From the NCBI GenBank assembly GCA_009767595.1, contig VSDK01027004.1:1916-65915 (forward strand): DNA of 64,000 nucleotides. The letters run 5' to 3'. This document shows, one piece after another, positions 43,513-55,211 of the stretch (position 1 is the stretch's first letter; each line of letters begins with the position of its first letter). The DNA is from Symbiodinium kawagutii (taxonomy: Eukaryota; Sar; Dinophyceae; Suessiales; Symbiodiniaceae). The notes under the pieces are model-generated. The model saw only the letters and a program-made list of their open reading frames with translations. It was not told the DNA's origin and searched no databases. The translations under genes were made by a program, and so were the position numbers.

Positions 43513-43601
43513 AGCTTCGAAGTTGAAAATCCGTCGAACTGCTCCTTCGCTCGTGGATGATGATGTCATCGATGCCGCGAGTTGGGACCCTCCCAGTCCA
43601 G
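43513..43601 (+). CDS. Probable exon of unknown protein
   Basis: After TCCACAG the plus strand codes ASKLKIRRTAPSLVDDDVID then AASWDPPSP, ending CCAG|GTGATC. Acidic loop and GC-biased third positions. A minus-strand frame overlaps. It may belong with the exon at 43301, but the phases were not reconciled. Confidence 0.42.
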
Positions 43602-44070
43602 GTGATCTGATTTGTCGGACATGGCTGGGGTAGCGAGCCCATTGGTTGGTGGCACTTCAGGGTTGGCATGGAAGATGTGCATAAGCAGCAACAGAGTAGT
43701 AACCTTGGGACATGGGGGATGTATATCAGCAAGCAGGTGGACCAACCATTCAATGCTATGAAGAACAGGTCTTTTTCGCTGAAGCTAGTGGATTGAAGAG
43801 TAATTCTGCATAGCCAGTGAATGGATTTTGCATGATTTTGCTCATGTGAAGTTGTGCCTAATTTGTGCCCACGACCGTCTCACGAACAGGTCAATAGCAG
43901 ATGAGAGTAGTGCAGAGCGGAGCAGAGCACAGCATAATCATAGCATCATATAATATAGTTTCGGATGGCATCATATAGCATCGTATAGTTTAAGATAGCA
44001 AAGTATAGCATTGTGAATAGTATAGTTTAGGACAGCCGGGCATAGCATCGCATAGTAACGTATAGTAGAA

Positions 44071-44174
44071 TATGGTTGTTTCTCAAAATAGGGGACCCCC
44101 CAAATCATCCATTAATAATCATTATTAGAAGTAAACCAACTTTTTTTGGGTACCCCGATTTTGAGAAACCACCA
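44071..44174. mobile_element. M2 inverted-repeat element
   Basis: TGGTTGTTTCTCAAAATAGG and its near reverse complement CGATTTTGAGAAACCACCA. The flanks consist of ATAGCATAGTATAG-type simple repeat. Confidence 0.8.
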
Positions 44175-44205
44175 TAAAGTATAGCATAGTGGGGCATTGT
44201 GATCC

Positions 44206-44559
44206 CTATGTATCTTTGGTCAAATTCTGACCTTGGCTTCCTGATGAGCCATCAGCCACTGGAGCTGCTATGGGCAGCAGCTCACACCTGCACTCGGCGC
44301 CATTTGGCGGTTGGAACTCGATTTCTATCACCGTAACCGATCCAGGGCCATGCCATCCACCTTTTCCTCCATTTTGATGCTCATTTTGGATGAAAGACAT
44401 GTAAAAACTCGAGATTCGTGAGCCACTTGCTGACCGATGTTGCGGATTTTCATGGTGAAATCTCCGCAGAAAACAGATAGCCGCACCTGAAAGGACCGGT
44501 GGATGATGTGATGATATGTTGGGGCTACCCTCATTCAGAGAACCCGCAACACCCCCCAT
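44206..44559 (-). CDS. Possible exon of unknown protein
   Basis: Minus-strand frame containing RISSFYMSFIQNEHQNGGKG, GWHGPGSVTVIEIEFQPPNG and AECRCELLPIAAPVADGSSG, followed by CAAG|GTCAGA as a possible donor. A second minus frame (VFCGDFTMKIRNIGQQVAHE) is also plausible over its 5' part, which suggests an intron or frameshift between them. It runs against the local plus-strand direction. Confidence 0.33.
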   Translation of the reverse strand: MGGVAGSLNEGSPNISSHHPPVLSGAAICFLRRFHHENPQHRSASGSRISSFYMSFIQNEHQNGGKGGWHGPGSVTVIEIEFQPPNGAECRCELLPIAAPVADGSSGSQGQNLTKDT

Positions 44560-45135
44560 GAGTTAGCCAACAATGCCATGAATAGCCCAAATTTTTCATC
44601 ATGCTACCCCCATTTCCCAAGCTATAGGAAATCAAGTCACTGAAAAGCAATTATTCTTTTAGGGGGAACTTTTTGGTGTGGAAAATACCTTGAGTTCTAC
44701 CTTTCCTGGTCAAGGCCACTGACAGAAGTAGCTCGTGTCTAACTGTACAAGGTGCAGCTTTCCCAAGAAGATTTGGCTTATAACCCACTAACATGCACAC
44801 ACTGTTGAGTGACATGTGGGTGTAAATATGGGCCTATGATGCTTTTGTTATTGGTATGCGCGTTTTCCACCTTATGCTATCTCAAGTGACCCAATATACA
44901 ATAACCATCTACCATCATGAACGATAACAAGCCACCACAAACCAGCAAAAAAACAACATCAACCACCATAAACCATCATAAACCTCGAAAAAACCACCAT
45001 AAACCATCAAAAAACCACCAAAACACCACCATGAACCATCACAAACCACCAAAAAAAACACCATGAACCAATACCCATACCACCACCATTGGGTTTTTGC
45101 ATTCGCCTTCGGCATCGCCTCGCGGCCTTCCGGCC

Positions 45136-45249
45136 ATGGATCCCACGTCGCCAGGTGGTTACAACGATCGCCAGGACATCGCTACGCGCGACAAGAAAAC
45201 CGCGGAGGCGGAGAACGGCTATGACGAAGCTCGGTTGGGAGGATGCCAG
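45136..45249 (+). CDS. Probable first coding exon of an unknown protein
   Basis: ATG at 45136 in good context (CGGCCATGG) opens 38 codons: MDPTSPGGYNDRQDIATRDK then KTAEAENGYDEARLGGCQ, ending CAG|GTGCGA in phase 0. Third positions are mostly G or C. An upstream in-frame extension (SPSASPRGLPA) is open, so the true start could be earlier. No family recognised. Confidence 0.52.
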
Positions 45250-45502
45250 GTGCGAAGCGGCGGTAGCTTGGTAGCTTGGTAGGTTGGTAGGTTGGTTGAA
45301 GTTGTTGAGGTTGAAGTTGTTGGGATTTTGTTTGGGTAGGTTGAAGGTTTTGGTTTCATTGGCTTTGTTTGGTTGCTTGGTCATCCTGAACGATCAGCCG
45401 ATTGACCAAGAAGTAATTGCTGATAGTTTGGCACATGATCGCCAACCATCATGAAATTGCTTGGGATATCCCTACTGGCTTAACCTACTGGACCCTCCTA
45501 AG

Positions 45503-45637
45503 GAAGTAGGGATCTTGGGATTCATTCCTCGCTTGGTGCTGTTGAGCCCTGAGGATTTCGGCCGGCGCGTGGTTCAGAACCGCGAGGGGGACAAGAAGCA
45601 GCGGGCTCAGGCGAGATACGGCCCGCTCCTGGGTTGA
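45503..45637 (+). CDS. Second exon of the same gene
   Basis: From CCTAAG|GAA in phase 0 the plus strand codes EVGILGFIPRLVLLSPEDFG, RRVVQNREGDKKQRAQARYG and PLLG before TGA 45635-45637. The 253-nt intron leaves frame and phase intact. An earlier GC donor (GCTCAG|GCGAGA) would instead join it in phase 0 to the exon at 46917. Basic, soluble; function unknown. Confidence 0.55.
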   Translation, partial: EVGILGFIPRLVLLSPEDFGRRVVQNREGDKKQRAQARYGPLLG

Positions 45638-46916
45638 GTCGTGTCGCTGTTTTTCACGGGTCGGAAAACGGCTACAAGTCGTTGGTGCTGTTTTATATGG
45701 GTTCAATATCGGTTACAACATGTTACAACTATTCCCAACCATTAGTTTCACAATTTGTATGGTGCTACAGTTTTGTGATTTTAATATGGGTTAACACGAC
45801 GTAAACAGTAAGGTTTCGGGTGCCATGGTGGCTTCTAATGTTGACCGAATACAGACAGAATCAGAAGCGTGACTTTCAACTAGAGGGACTCCAGATGATG
45901 TAATCCAGATTTCTTCTGAATGGTTGGCCATGGTTGCCTAATGTTGGCTGCAAATTGTTTGCTCATAGGGGTAGTTCCCAAGGTCTTGCAATACTCCGAG
46001 GTTCTGGGCTATTGGCCACTATTTACTAGTAACCATCATTTTGAACCACGAACAACCATCATACACAAAACACTGGAGTCTGGGTATTCAAAACATTCTG
46101 AAATATGGTTTCGTTTGGCTTCTCAGGCCAAGCGATCGGAACTTGGGGCAGTCCGAGTACTGTCGGGGTGACTGACAAATTTAAGTGCGACAAATTTAAC
46201 TTTCACTGACCGACCTTTCTTGTGGGAGAGTGAAAGCAGCAAACAGATGTGAAGCAACAAAAAAGAAAACAAACAGAAAAGAAAACCGGAAAAAGCAAAG
46301 ACAATCAAACTTGCTTTTGTGGGGGGCACAAGTCAACAAGTAAAAAACAATAAAAGCCACAGTGTTTTTGTTGACTGGTTGGTAAAAAAGTGAGAAACAA
46401 CATGAAACAACAAAACAAAAGCACAATAAGAACACAATGGAGGAACATGTGTTTTTTGTTTTCTCAAATGTGCTTTCATTTGTTTTTTCCTCGCTTTGTT
46501 TGTGCCAAAGTATGTTATGTTTCTATTTTGGTGTTTTCTCGTTTGGTTCTGTGCAGAATAGCAAAAGCACATGTGCGTGCCTCCGAGGCCAGGTTGTTGC
46601 ATACAAGGCTAGCTCATCCCATTGGAACCCTGAGTCGTTACAGGATTATACAACGTACTTCCTCAACCTTCACGGTTGAAGGTAGCTGTCCCGTTCACAT
46701 GTACGGCAAAACAATCTGGTAGCTTCCCTCTTGTAGATAATCATCAGTTTGAAAGTTAGGCCTTTGAACATCGAATTCTGAAATCCCTCAATTTCCCCAG
46801 AACTCCAGGTCCGGTTAAACCACCATCCATCACCCTCCATTGTTTCCTCCCACTTCCTGGGCTTGAACCATTACCCACCACCCACCAACCACATCTGCCA
46901 GCCACCGTTTCCACAG

Positions 46917-47009
46917 GCCGCCCTAGATCGCTTACGAAAGAAGACCAATGGAGGTCCAGCTGCTAAGGCGTCGACCCGGCAGAGCATCCAGTGCTGGCTG
47001 ATGGCCTGG
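46917..47009 (+). CDS. Probable exon of unknown protein, 31 codons
   Basis: From TTCCACAG|GCC the plus strand codes AALDRLRKKTNGGPAAKAST then RQSIQCWLMAW up to TGG|GTAGTT, phase 0 at both ends. The polypyrimidine-like tract before the acceptor and the GC-rich exon support it. It may follow the exon at 45503. The DNA just to the right (47014-47218) has another open frame ending CTAG|GTGAGA that could be a further exon. Confidence 0.5.
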
Positions 47010-47378
47010 GTAGTTGCACCCTATAGCTGAAGTAACCCCCTACAACCATGGGTTACCGGTTACGATTTGTGGGGATGCACATCCAAGCAAGTGGGTTGTT
47101 TTCGGTGCAACAGCGGATGTATCGATCTCAAATGAAGTGTTTCACTTTCAGGGACTTTGTTGGACATTTTCGGGAGGAATCGAACCAATTGAACCAGAGT
47201 TGAATTGGATCACCCTAGGTGAGACATGAATTGGACTCAAGATTTTTGATCACCATGGGTACCATAGTATTGGTCATGGTTTATACCACTATGTCAATTG
47301 GTACCATAAACTATGGTACCACCATAAACTATTGGTCATTCACATGGGTTTATACCACTATATCAATCAGAGTGTGAG

Positions 47379-47491
47379 CCGGTCGGCGCGGCTTGGAGGG
47401 TTCGCCTCCTCCCCTCATCCACACGAGCCACCTGCTGCATGCCTGAGGGTGGGATCGCTTGGGAAGTGTACCCATGGCGCCCCTGCACCAG
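47379..47491 (+). CDS. Probable exon of unknown protein
   Basis: From GTGTGAG the plus strand codes PVGAAWRVRLLPSSTRATCC then MPEGGIAWEVYPWRPCT, ending CACCAG|GTCCAA in phase 2. Third positions are strongly GC in this frame. An M1 element begins 42 bp downstream, inside the presumed intron. Confidence 0.45.
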
Positions 47492-47532
47492 GTCCAATGA
47501 ACCGTAATGAGCCAGTAGTAGGAGAACCTTAA

Positions 47533-47630
47533 CCCTAGGCTTCCGGTTACCTATAAATCGTAGGTAACCAGTTGGTTTCTACCAGCTCATTGTTTGGGGT
47601 TGGTTAACTACGGTAACTGGAAGGATAGGG
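47533..47630. mobile_element. M1 inverted-repeat element, 10 bp before an exon
   Basis: CCCTAGGCTTCCGGTTACC to GGTAACTGGAAGGATAGGG, flanked by TAA on both sides. The following exon starts at about 47641. Confidence 0.78.
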
Positions 47631-47640
47631 TAATGCAAAG

Positions 47641-48014
47641 AACCAATGGCGGTACTGGTATCTTCCAACAACTGAACCAACGCCTTCACCGGTGGGATGA
47701 ACTTTCAGATTTCAGCCAGACCCCAGACCCCAGATATGAACCCACGCTCGGTGCTTTTGAATTTCTTTTTTCCCCCATGACTTTGGAACGCGTGATGGAT
47801 TGACTTGCAGGAGGTGCTTCAACCACCAAGCAAGTCATCTTTTGGATCAACCTTTCATGAACCCAAAGACGAGCGCGGATCGGCTTGTCTCTTGATGCCG
47901 TGTGTCTGCCATTGCCAGGACAGTGCGAGGGAAGATAATCCTCCTGAGCCTGTCAAGTCCTTCGGTTGCGACTGGCCCCAGCAGCCCAAGAAATGGAACT
48001 TGGGTCTGCTATGA
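47641..48014 (+). CDS. Last two exons of an unknown protein
   Basis: Exon a (about 47641-47752) codes TNGGTGIFQQLNQRLHRWDE then LSDFSQTPDPRYEPTLG. A 58-nt intron with a GC donor (GGT|GCTTTT) and TTGCAG|GAG acceptor leads to exon b (47811-48014), EVLQPPSKSSFGSTFHEPKD, ERGSACLLMPCVCHCQDSAR, EDNPPEPVKSFGCDWPQQPK and KWNLGLL before TGA. The Cys/His cluster CVCHC is eye-catching but no zinc-finger spacing is complete. Exon b is well supported. Exon a's donor is less certain. Confidence 0.52.
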
Positions 48015-48793
48015 TAAAATTCTGGTTGAAGATAGATGGCAATTGGTCAACTAATCAACGGTTATGGATAATGATGACAATCATGCATTGATAGTGGCTG
48101 ACAAGGAATCATTTTCATCTACTTAATCAGTATCATGAATCATTAAGTCGTTTGCTCATTATCTCAACGAACTGATAGTGGTTTGCAACTGGTGAATCAG
48201 GTCCAGAGTTGTAACCTCTGTGAACCACAGTTGCTGGTACCGTGTGCCCTGGTGACCCCCAGGGAGTGGCTGCTGTTGGCATGAAAGAAAACCGCAGCGT
48301 AGATTGGAACTTATTGTGTTCACAGGGCACTTGTGACCCCTCTGATGTTTTTTCAACTTGCTTTTTTGAAAGTTGACTTGTGGTTTCTGGTGAGTTCTTG
48401 CTAGTTTTCTGCGAATTGTGTTTTCAGATTTGTTAGTCAACGATATCCACGTCAGTTTTTGGTTTTAGTTGTTGATATCACTAAAACGACTAAAATCAGT
48501 TATTGGATCTCAGTTATTGTTTCCCTGCCATTATGAATGGTGATTAGTTAGTTATTGGATCTTAGTTAGTTATTTGTTACTAGTATCAGTTATTATATTC
48601 AGTTATTAAGTTCAAACTAAGAGTTGTATAGTATTGCTAACAGTTATTAGTTCATTCGTTGTTACTAAGTTACTGTTTGGCTGGGCCACCTGCTCGCCTT
48701 CAGCTTTGCTGAACCCCTGGATGGCGATGGAGAAAGTTACTGTTACTGTTTCATGCTCGAGTTGTTCCCATGCCACTGCGCAAGCGCAACCAG

Positions 48794-48945
48794 CGGTGAC
48801 CACATCCGCCTGGCTCCTCCTAGATCCAGCCGCCCCGCGGCCGCTGCCCCGAGCGGGCGCTCCCGCAGCCGCAGCCGGGGCAAGCGCCGGTCGCCCTCGC
48901 GGTCGAAACGGCGATCCAGGTCGCGGAAGGGGTGGACCGTTGGGG
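48794..48945 (+). CDS. SR-rich exon, splicing-factor-like RS domain
   Basis: The plus strand codes SGDHIRLAPPRSSRPAAAAP then SGRSRSRSRGKRRSPSRSKR and RSRSRK. Alternating Arg-Ser dipeptides are the RS domain of SR splicing factors and related nuclear proteins, which bind RNA-processing partners when phosphorylated. Nearly all third positions are G or C. The acceptor is probably CAACCAG|C (48793) and the donor a GT just after AAGGG. No RNA-recognition motif was found nearby. Arg-rich low-complexity DNA can mimic RS domains, but this frame is clearly favoured. Confidence 0.5.
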
Positions 48946-49890
48946 TTGGATGGTTTCAGCTAGGGTTATAACCAGCTTATGATGGTTAATGATAGGGGTG
49001 GATAGCCAACAATAGTGGTCTTAAACAACTACTGGTTGATGGTTTGATTCACATTCTTTATTTTCCCGAACGTAATCATTAGCAAGTGGTTCTTATATTA
49101 CTGGCAAGCTAACATTGATTATGGAAAGCTAATATTTTGTATAATGACTGGAAAATATATGCATTATCACTCATAAGTTCTCATGTAGAAAGAAATATAG
49201 TCATTATCATTTGTTATTCTTATATTACTGGCAAGCTAATATTGATTGTGATTGATAATTGGTTATTGTATGGATACAGCTATTGGTCAGTGATGCTTTA
49301 CAAATGATGATTCTTGCACTGTCAAGAATACAGTTTCGTAAATATAGTATGAGTTGACCATTACATACGATGACCAACCACTACTCATTTTGATTTGATG
49401 AAGAATGTTTAGTAACATGGTGAATCCATATTAATAATGGTTACCAATGCTGGTTATAGCTTTGGTGATGATTTGAGTGATGCTTGATGGTTCTACGTTA
49501 TATGGTTATAGCTCACTGGTCGGTGGTTCCATGTTTTTTCTCTAACATACCGTACGCCGTTCTGAGATGATGGTTTCTCATTGACAAGCGTAGTTTTGGG
49601 ACAACAATGCCCACCGCTTGAGGACAACGATGCCCGCCGCTTGATCGTGATGACTTGGTGATCATTGATGCACTTGGTGACCCTCATAAGCATGGCTGTG
49701 GACGCCTATGACCATTGGGTGAACGATCAATGATGGTAGACCGATAGATCCATATTAAAACGAATGCACCACCCCCAGTTTACCTCAAATACGCAGTGAT
49801 TTCAAATACAGAGGGGTTATTGATGAGGGCCAGCTGGTGATCAACTATGCTTGATAATCATGGACTAAGAGGAGTAATCTGATGGTCAAG

Positions 49891-50079
49891 GAGCGTGGGG
49901 CTTGGCAACCCACCGGTTTCATTGAACATTTGCCGGGAATGGAAGCAGTTTTCCTGATCAAGCTGGAGACGTTGTGCACCCCATTACACCATGATTGGAG
50001 CCTATGCTCCTTGCACTGGGAACTGATTGAGCAGGGTCCTTACACCACACATGAGGGCTTTGAATCACCGCAATGCCAA
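49891..50079 (+). CDS. Probable exon of unknown protein, 63 codons
   Basis: From GTCAAG|GAG the plus strand codes ERGAWQPTGFIEHLPGMEAV, FLIKLETLCTPLHHDWSLCS, LHWELIEQGPYTTHEGFESP and QCQ, ending CAA|GTAAAT in phase 0. It could instead begin at ATG 49882 (MVK-ERG). A Trp/His-rich soluble domain. No family recognised. Confidence 0.5.
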
Positions 50080-51133
50080 GTAAATAAACCAACTATGTTC
50101 CAGCGTGGGTCAATTCTAGCCCACTAACAAGACATATTAGATTGATGATTCAATTTTAGCACAATTATAGTACAGAGTTACAACATGTGGTTGAGCAACC
50201 AGCGTAAAACATAGCAGACCCATTCATGCGTGAAAAAACAGTGTGAAAAAACGGCTACACTGATTGATCAATATTGAATAGACCATGGTCCCACAACATA
50301 TGCTATGTACAACGTTGAGCAGAAGTCAACTTAAAAACTGGGACTTAATGAGCCAAATGTGACCATACTCGACAGACAACTTTCTCTTAGCTATGTTATA
50401 CGGGTTTTACTTGTCAATGCCATTGCTTTCCCATATCAATATGGCAGTTGCGATGTCTGTATTCTTTGTCCATGCCATAGCTTTCCCATATCAATGTGGC
50501 AATTGCGATATCAGTTGCCATGGTAATTATTGCATACCATTACCATATCAATTGTACCCATAGTCTATCAATGTTGCTGTGGGTCAACACTCTGTACCTT
50601 TGGCTATTCGCATCCCAAAAATGACCGAACTGGTCATGGCTGTTGGAATGCGTCCATACACGTTGGATTATTGGTAATGACTAATTCCATAAATAATTAC
50701 TTGTGAAGAGCGACTGGTATTGATCATTCTGAACTCCTGCCATCATTAATCCATCCAACTATCGTTGATGGTAACATCCTGATTGTGACTATTAGCCAGG
50801 ATAGGAACCATAACCAGGACAAAAATCGCCATTAACCCAGCTCGTCATGAATTATAATTCAGTTTGTTATCCCCTAATATCGAGCACTATGAACCAACCA
50901 CGACCATAACCAGGATAAGAGCCAACATGGACCCATCATTTACCATGACAATGACCATAACAATCACCAACACGAAGAACATCACAATAAACATCACAGT
51001 GACCATCATAAACCAGTATCAACCATCACAAACCATTCACTAACCACCATTTAACCGCCATTTAACCACCATTTAACCGCCATCTAACCGCCACTTAACC
51101 ACCAAAAAAACATTGCCCAATCCACGGCCGAAG

Positions 51134-51206
51134 CGGCGCCCTGGCGCCGTGCCTCCAGATCTCGCTCTCGGAAACGGAAACGTCGGCGCTCTTCCTCTAG
51201 CTCGAG
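51134..51206 (+). CDS. Second SR-rich exon
   Basis: The plus strand codes (E)AAPWRRASRSRSRKRKRRRS then SSSS, ending CTCGAG|GTGACC. It is 2.2 kb downstream of the RS exon at 48794 and on the same strand, so both may belong to one SR-type gene. The left edge is uncertain: GCCGAAG (51133) or a later CTCCAG. Confidence 0.45.
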
Positions 51207-51649
51207 GTGACCCTGGTGAAGCTTAGGGAAGTGAACCCTGTTGGGGAACAACCACGGTTGATGATGGTTGGCTGATGATTCGACAATGGCTGATTTTGGT
51301 GCTTAAGAAACAGCTAGTGTATGGTCGTATGGTTGAGTTGGTGGTATCTTTAGTTGATGGTTAGGTGCTGGTTCATGGAGATTCTATTGATGGGTATTTG
51401 ATGATTTTTAGTGGTCAACTGGCTGGTTTATACAGTAACTGTTTTCAATGGATCAAAATGAAAACAACTTCTGCTGCTACCACTACTGAGCTACTAGCGC
51501 TGCTGCTCCTGAAAGAATTGTTCATTGCGCCGAGAGCAACCGGGAATTTGGCCGTGGATCCCTGCACTGCAGCCGCTCCTATCGCTCAAATGACCAATAT
51601 GGATCCGGGTTGCAGAAAAGCCTACAAAGTATAGGAACTCATGGTCCGT

Positions 51650-53120
51650 ACAAGACACTAAAAACCAATGATTTTGTAAGAAAAAGTAGTCTCAGGCATG
51701 CTGCTTTGTATTCTCAGGTGCAGCCCCTTTTTGTAGGGGGGCGATCATTGGGTGGACATGAGTTTTTGTAGGGATGGTTATTGGGTATTATGTAAAATAA
51801 TTAACACGGAGACACGTATATTTTGTATAGTGGCTTGACGCGTGTTATGAAGCCTGTCATATGAAGCAAACCATAACTTTGTAGGCTCGACTTATGGGTA
51901 TTATGTGGGGTTATTGACAGATGGCCAGGGCATACTTTGTAGGGAATGTATAGGGGTTTCAATTTCCTCTACAATTTGGTGTGGGTTGTGCACCATCATT
52001 TTGTAGATGTTGACAGGCTGGGAACCACTTTGTAGGATTCCTAGATTTTTTGTACCCCTGGGCATCTGTTTGTAGAGAATATTGCTGGTTTTTTCTTCAG
52101 TGCCAATTCAGAATTTTGTTTCATTTTGTAGTGTTGGCCTGACACTCATATTATACCATGCTTTGCTGGGAACAAGTGCCAGGAAGTAACAACCTCATGC
52201 CAGAGTTGGGTACGAAATGCATTCTGTAGTGAAAGTAAGGCGGGCCTCACCATTTCGTAGCGTGCATTCAGTGGATGGGCAGACCTTAGGCACAGTAAAG
52301 TTGCTGTGGACCTTAGGCACGCTGGTGTCTTGGAAAGCGGCGAGTAGACATATGAAAAGTATATCTTTGGAGCCGGCCATTGTTCGAGACTTTGAAAGCT
52401 TGCTGTGCTGCGTGGGTGCTCTTAAATGGCTGTGCCTAAATTGCTGTGCTGGGCCCATGTTGGACCATTCAGGGGAACAAGTGACGGGAGTTGCAACTTC
52501 ATGCAAGAGTTGGGTACGAAATGCATTTTGTAGTGACGCAAGGTGACCTCATCATTTTGTAGCGTGCATTAGCTAGGCGCATGTCCCTTTGGAACGCTGG
52601 TCCTCTGGCTTTAGTTCCCTTGATTCCCTTGTGTTCTTTAATTCCTTTTGAATTACATTCAGTTTCGGTTTTGCTTTGCTTTGCTGTTGGTGTCTTGCTT
52701 TGCGTCTTTGCTGTGCTGTGCACCTAATTTGACCCTACTTCACACAAAATAACATTAAGTGACGCTACTTGACACTAATTTCAGCTGTGTGAAAACAACC
52801 TGTGGGATGTGGTCGGCCTACAAACCCTGATGGCCAGGAAACGGCTTTGGATTTGCTGCTGAAACTTGTGATCCCTACAAAACTTCGCTCAGACAGTCTT
52901 AGGGTTAGACAGGGTTAGCAGTTTGTGGCCCCTACAAAACATGACTCGGACAGGTCATGATTTTAAGTTGGAAAACACATGAAAAAGCATATGGGATCCA
53001 TTGCGGAGATGCCAATGTTTTGTAGGCTCTGAGTCGGCGCCGGGTGGAGGTGGACATGCAGCTTTGTAGTCAACCACATGCCAATGTTTTGTAAGAATGG
53101 GGCCAAACACTATCGTACCT
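51650..53120. repeat. Second block with CATTTTGTAG / TTTGTAGG core motifs
   Basis: TTTTGTAG occurs roughly 15 times on the plus strand, and CCTACAAA several times as the reverse complement. The unit TACGAAATGCATTTTGTAGTG with CTCATCATTTTGTAGCGTGC is shared with the block at 38.4-39.6 kb, including the following CAGACCTTAGGCACA segment. Confidence 0.7.
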
Positions 53121-53167
53121 ACAAAGCTCGTGTACAGCTATCAGGGGTGAACTCGAACCCAGATCAA

Positions 53168-53331
53168 TATGGTTTCTCAAAATAGGGGTTAGTATACCCA
53201 AATCATCCAATGTAATCTGTCATTTCTTAGCAATAAACACGGTGCAATGGTTACAGCCGAATATAATTAGCCGTGTATTCGTCAAAAAACCGACCATAGC
53301 TTTAGGGCCCCCAGTCTATTGAGAAGCCCCC
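53168..53331. mobile_element. Long M2 element
   Basis: TATGGTTTCTCAAAATAGGG at the left and CCCAGTCTATTGAGAAGCCC at the right, with the CCCAAATCATCCA signature; at about 164 bp it is longer than other copies. Confidence 0.65.
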
Positions 53332-54732
53332 ATCTAGTCCGGTGGGATGTTCATTTTCCATCATTTTCCTCCTTTGTTGGGATGGCTATGACCCGACCTG
53401 CCATTTGGGCATCCCATGACCGAGCCGTCCATTTCCGGAACGGCAGGTCGTGAGTTCGATGCGTGAAACCGGGGCCCGAGAGACTGAAATTGGGGAACGC
53501 GAAAAAGTTCCTTCATGATGGTAGTCAAAACAACTCATTTGTTTGGTTACTTGACTGAGCCCTCTCATTATCAACGTGATGATGGTTTTTAGTTGGGGAT
53601 GGGAACAGATAGTCAGAAGATATTGGGACCAATAGAGGTCGACCAACTCCAGAACGTTAGTTGCAGCAGGTTCCTAAACAACTGTTGATGCTGAATCGTG
53701 GTAAATGTCGATCACCAGAAAACTGTAACGGCACGATTGGCCAGATTTTATCTACTTATCCATACTTGTCAATTGCCAAGCATAATGCATTGGCCATTAT
53801 ACTATTCATGCTTAATTATCTAGTCAGGCAACCAGCAGTTCAGTTTCGCCCAACAAACTTTGTGTGACAAGATGCCCCAATTGACAGACCCGACAGGGTC
53901 CACAGGGCTTTGAAAATGGAGCGGCGTCAAAGTGTTGCGCTGGGTCGTTGTTCTCGGTGAATGATGTGGCAGGTACAATTTTTCAGTGGCAGTAGCGGCG
54001 GTAGCAGTAGCAGCAATTGATTTTGATTGTGTTTTTGTTGCTTGTGGTAGTTGTTGTTGTTGGCATGTGTTTTTGCATAGGAATCCTTAAGGGGGCTGGA
54101 CAAGGGAGCAGGCGATCAGATCATCCCTCACATTGTACATGAGTGTTTGCAATTATGGCGCATGATGGGAGATAGAGCCTCCACCATCAGTACAATAGAA
54201 TGTGCATTCCTATGGTCACTGTTTTTGCTATACACTGCTAGGAGGAACTCCGAACATTTGGCCTACTGTTGTGGTGATTGGCAATTCCACCATTGTATTA
54301 CACGTGTTTTTTCGCGCGGAGAACCACCACTTTTGGATGGCTTTCTTGTTAAACATGGAGGCTCAGCTCAAATCTATACATATACACGGGCGACGGGCGC
54401 CTTTTCAACGACATTTCTGCCTGCAGATCTTTATCCAAAATGATCTCGGTTGCCAACAACGGGCTGTTGTGAGCGATCCATCAGGGCTTGGATCATAGGC
54501 CATGCTTTGGTCTGATATGGTAGCTACCCTGACGTGTTTGGCTTGGTATATTTAAGCACGAAATAGATGTGCCTATGATTTTTTGCAGGATGGTCTGGAC
54601 TGCATCCAGGATTTTTCTCAGGGAAGAGTTCAGCGGAAGCAGTGACCCCGATAAGCAGCTAGACTTGGGTTCATTGTTAAAGCCGGCGGCATCCCCACCA
54701 TCAACAGAACCCAGTTGCTTTCTTTCAGCTAG

Positions 54733-55025
54733 GCAACATCGGCGATGATTCTGGCCATGGACCCGGTACCCAAACGTTCACCTGGAAACCGCCACCGTTC
54801 ATGAACACCTCAATGCACGTAGGAAGAAACGCACAGGTTCTTCCCACACCTGGGACATGCAAAGCCCATCCTGGGCCCCCACTGCTGGGATGCTCGGCGC
54901 GCTGGCTGGTGGCTCGCCAGTTGCGACTCCAAGGGAGTTCGCGCATAGCTTCAGACCTATCAACGCATAGCAAATCTCTCGGCCATGAGATCAGAATCAG
55001 GAACCTAAGAAGCCTTGCCTTTTAA
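54733..55025 (+). CDS. Terminal exon of unknown protein, 97 codons
   Basis: From TTTCAGCTAG|GC the plus strand codes NIGDDSGHGPGTQTFTWKPP, PFMNTSMHVGRNAQVLPTPG, TCKAHPGPPLLGCSARWLVA, RQLRLQGSSRIASDLSTHSK and SLGHEIRIRNLRSLAF, ending TAA 55023-55025. The acceptor has a pyrimidine tract. The basic C-terminal half suggests nucleic-acid or membrane-surface binding, but no domain is recognised. The overlapping minus-strand frame lacks a good acceptor. Confidence 0.52.
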
Positions 55026-55211
55026 CACCTTCCATTTGACGAATATGTCCTACAGTTTTGTGCCCACATGAATCAAGTTGCTTGGAAAGTGATCGAAGGC
55101 ATATCTAGTGGATCGCTAAGACCTGCAGACAGACAGTTTAGCTGGAGACCACCGATTGCACCATTCGCAGTTCTTGGCCGAGCCTAAAAAATGTGGTTTC
55201 AAGCTTGGGTG

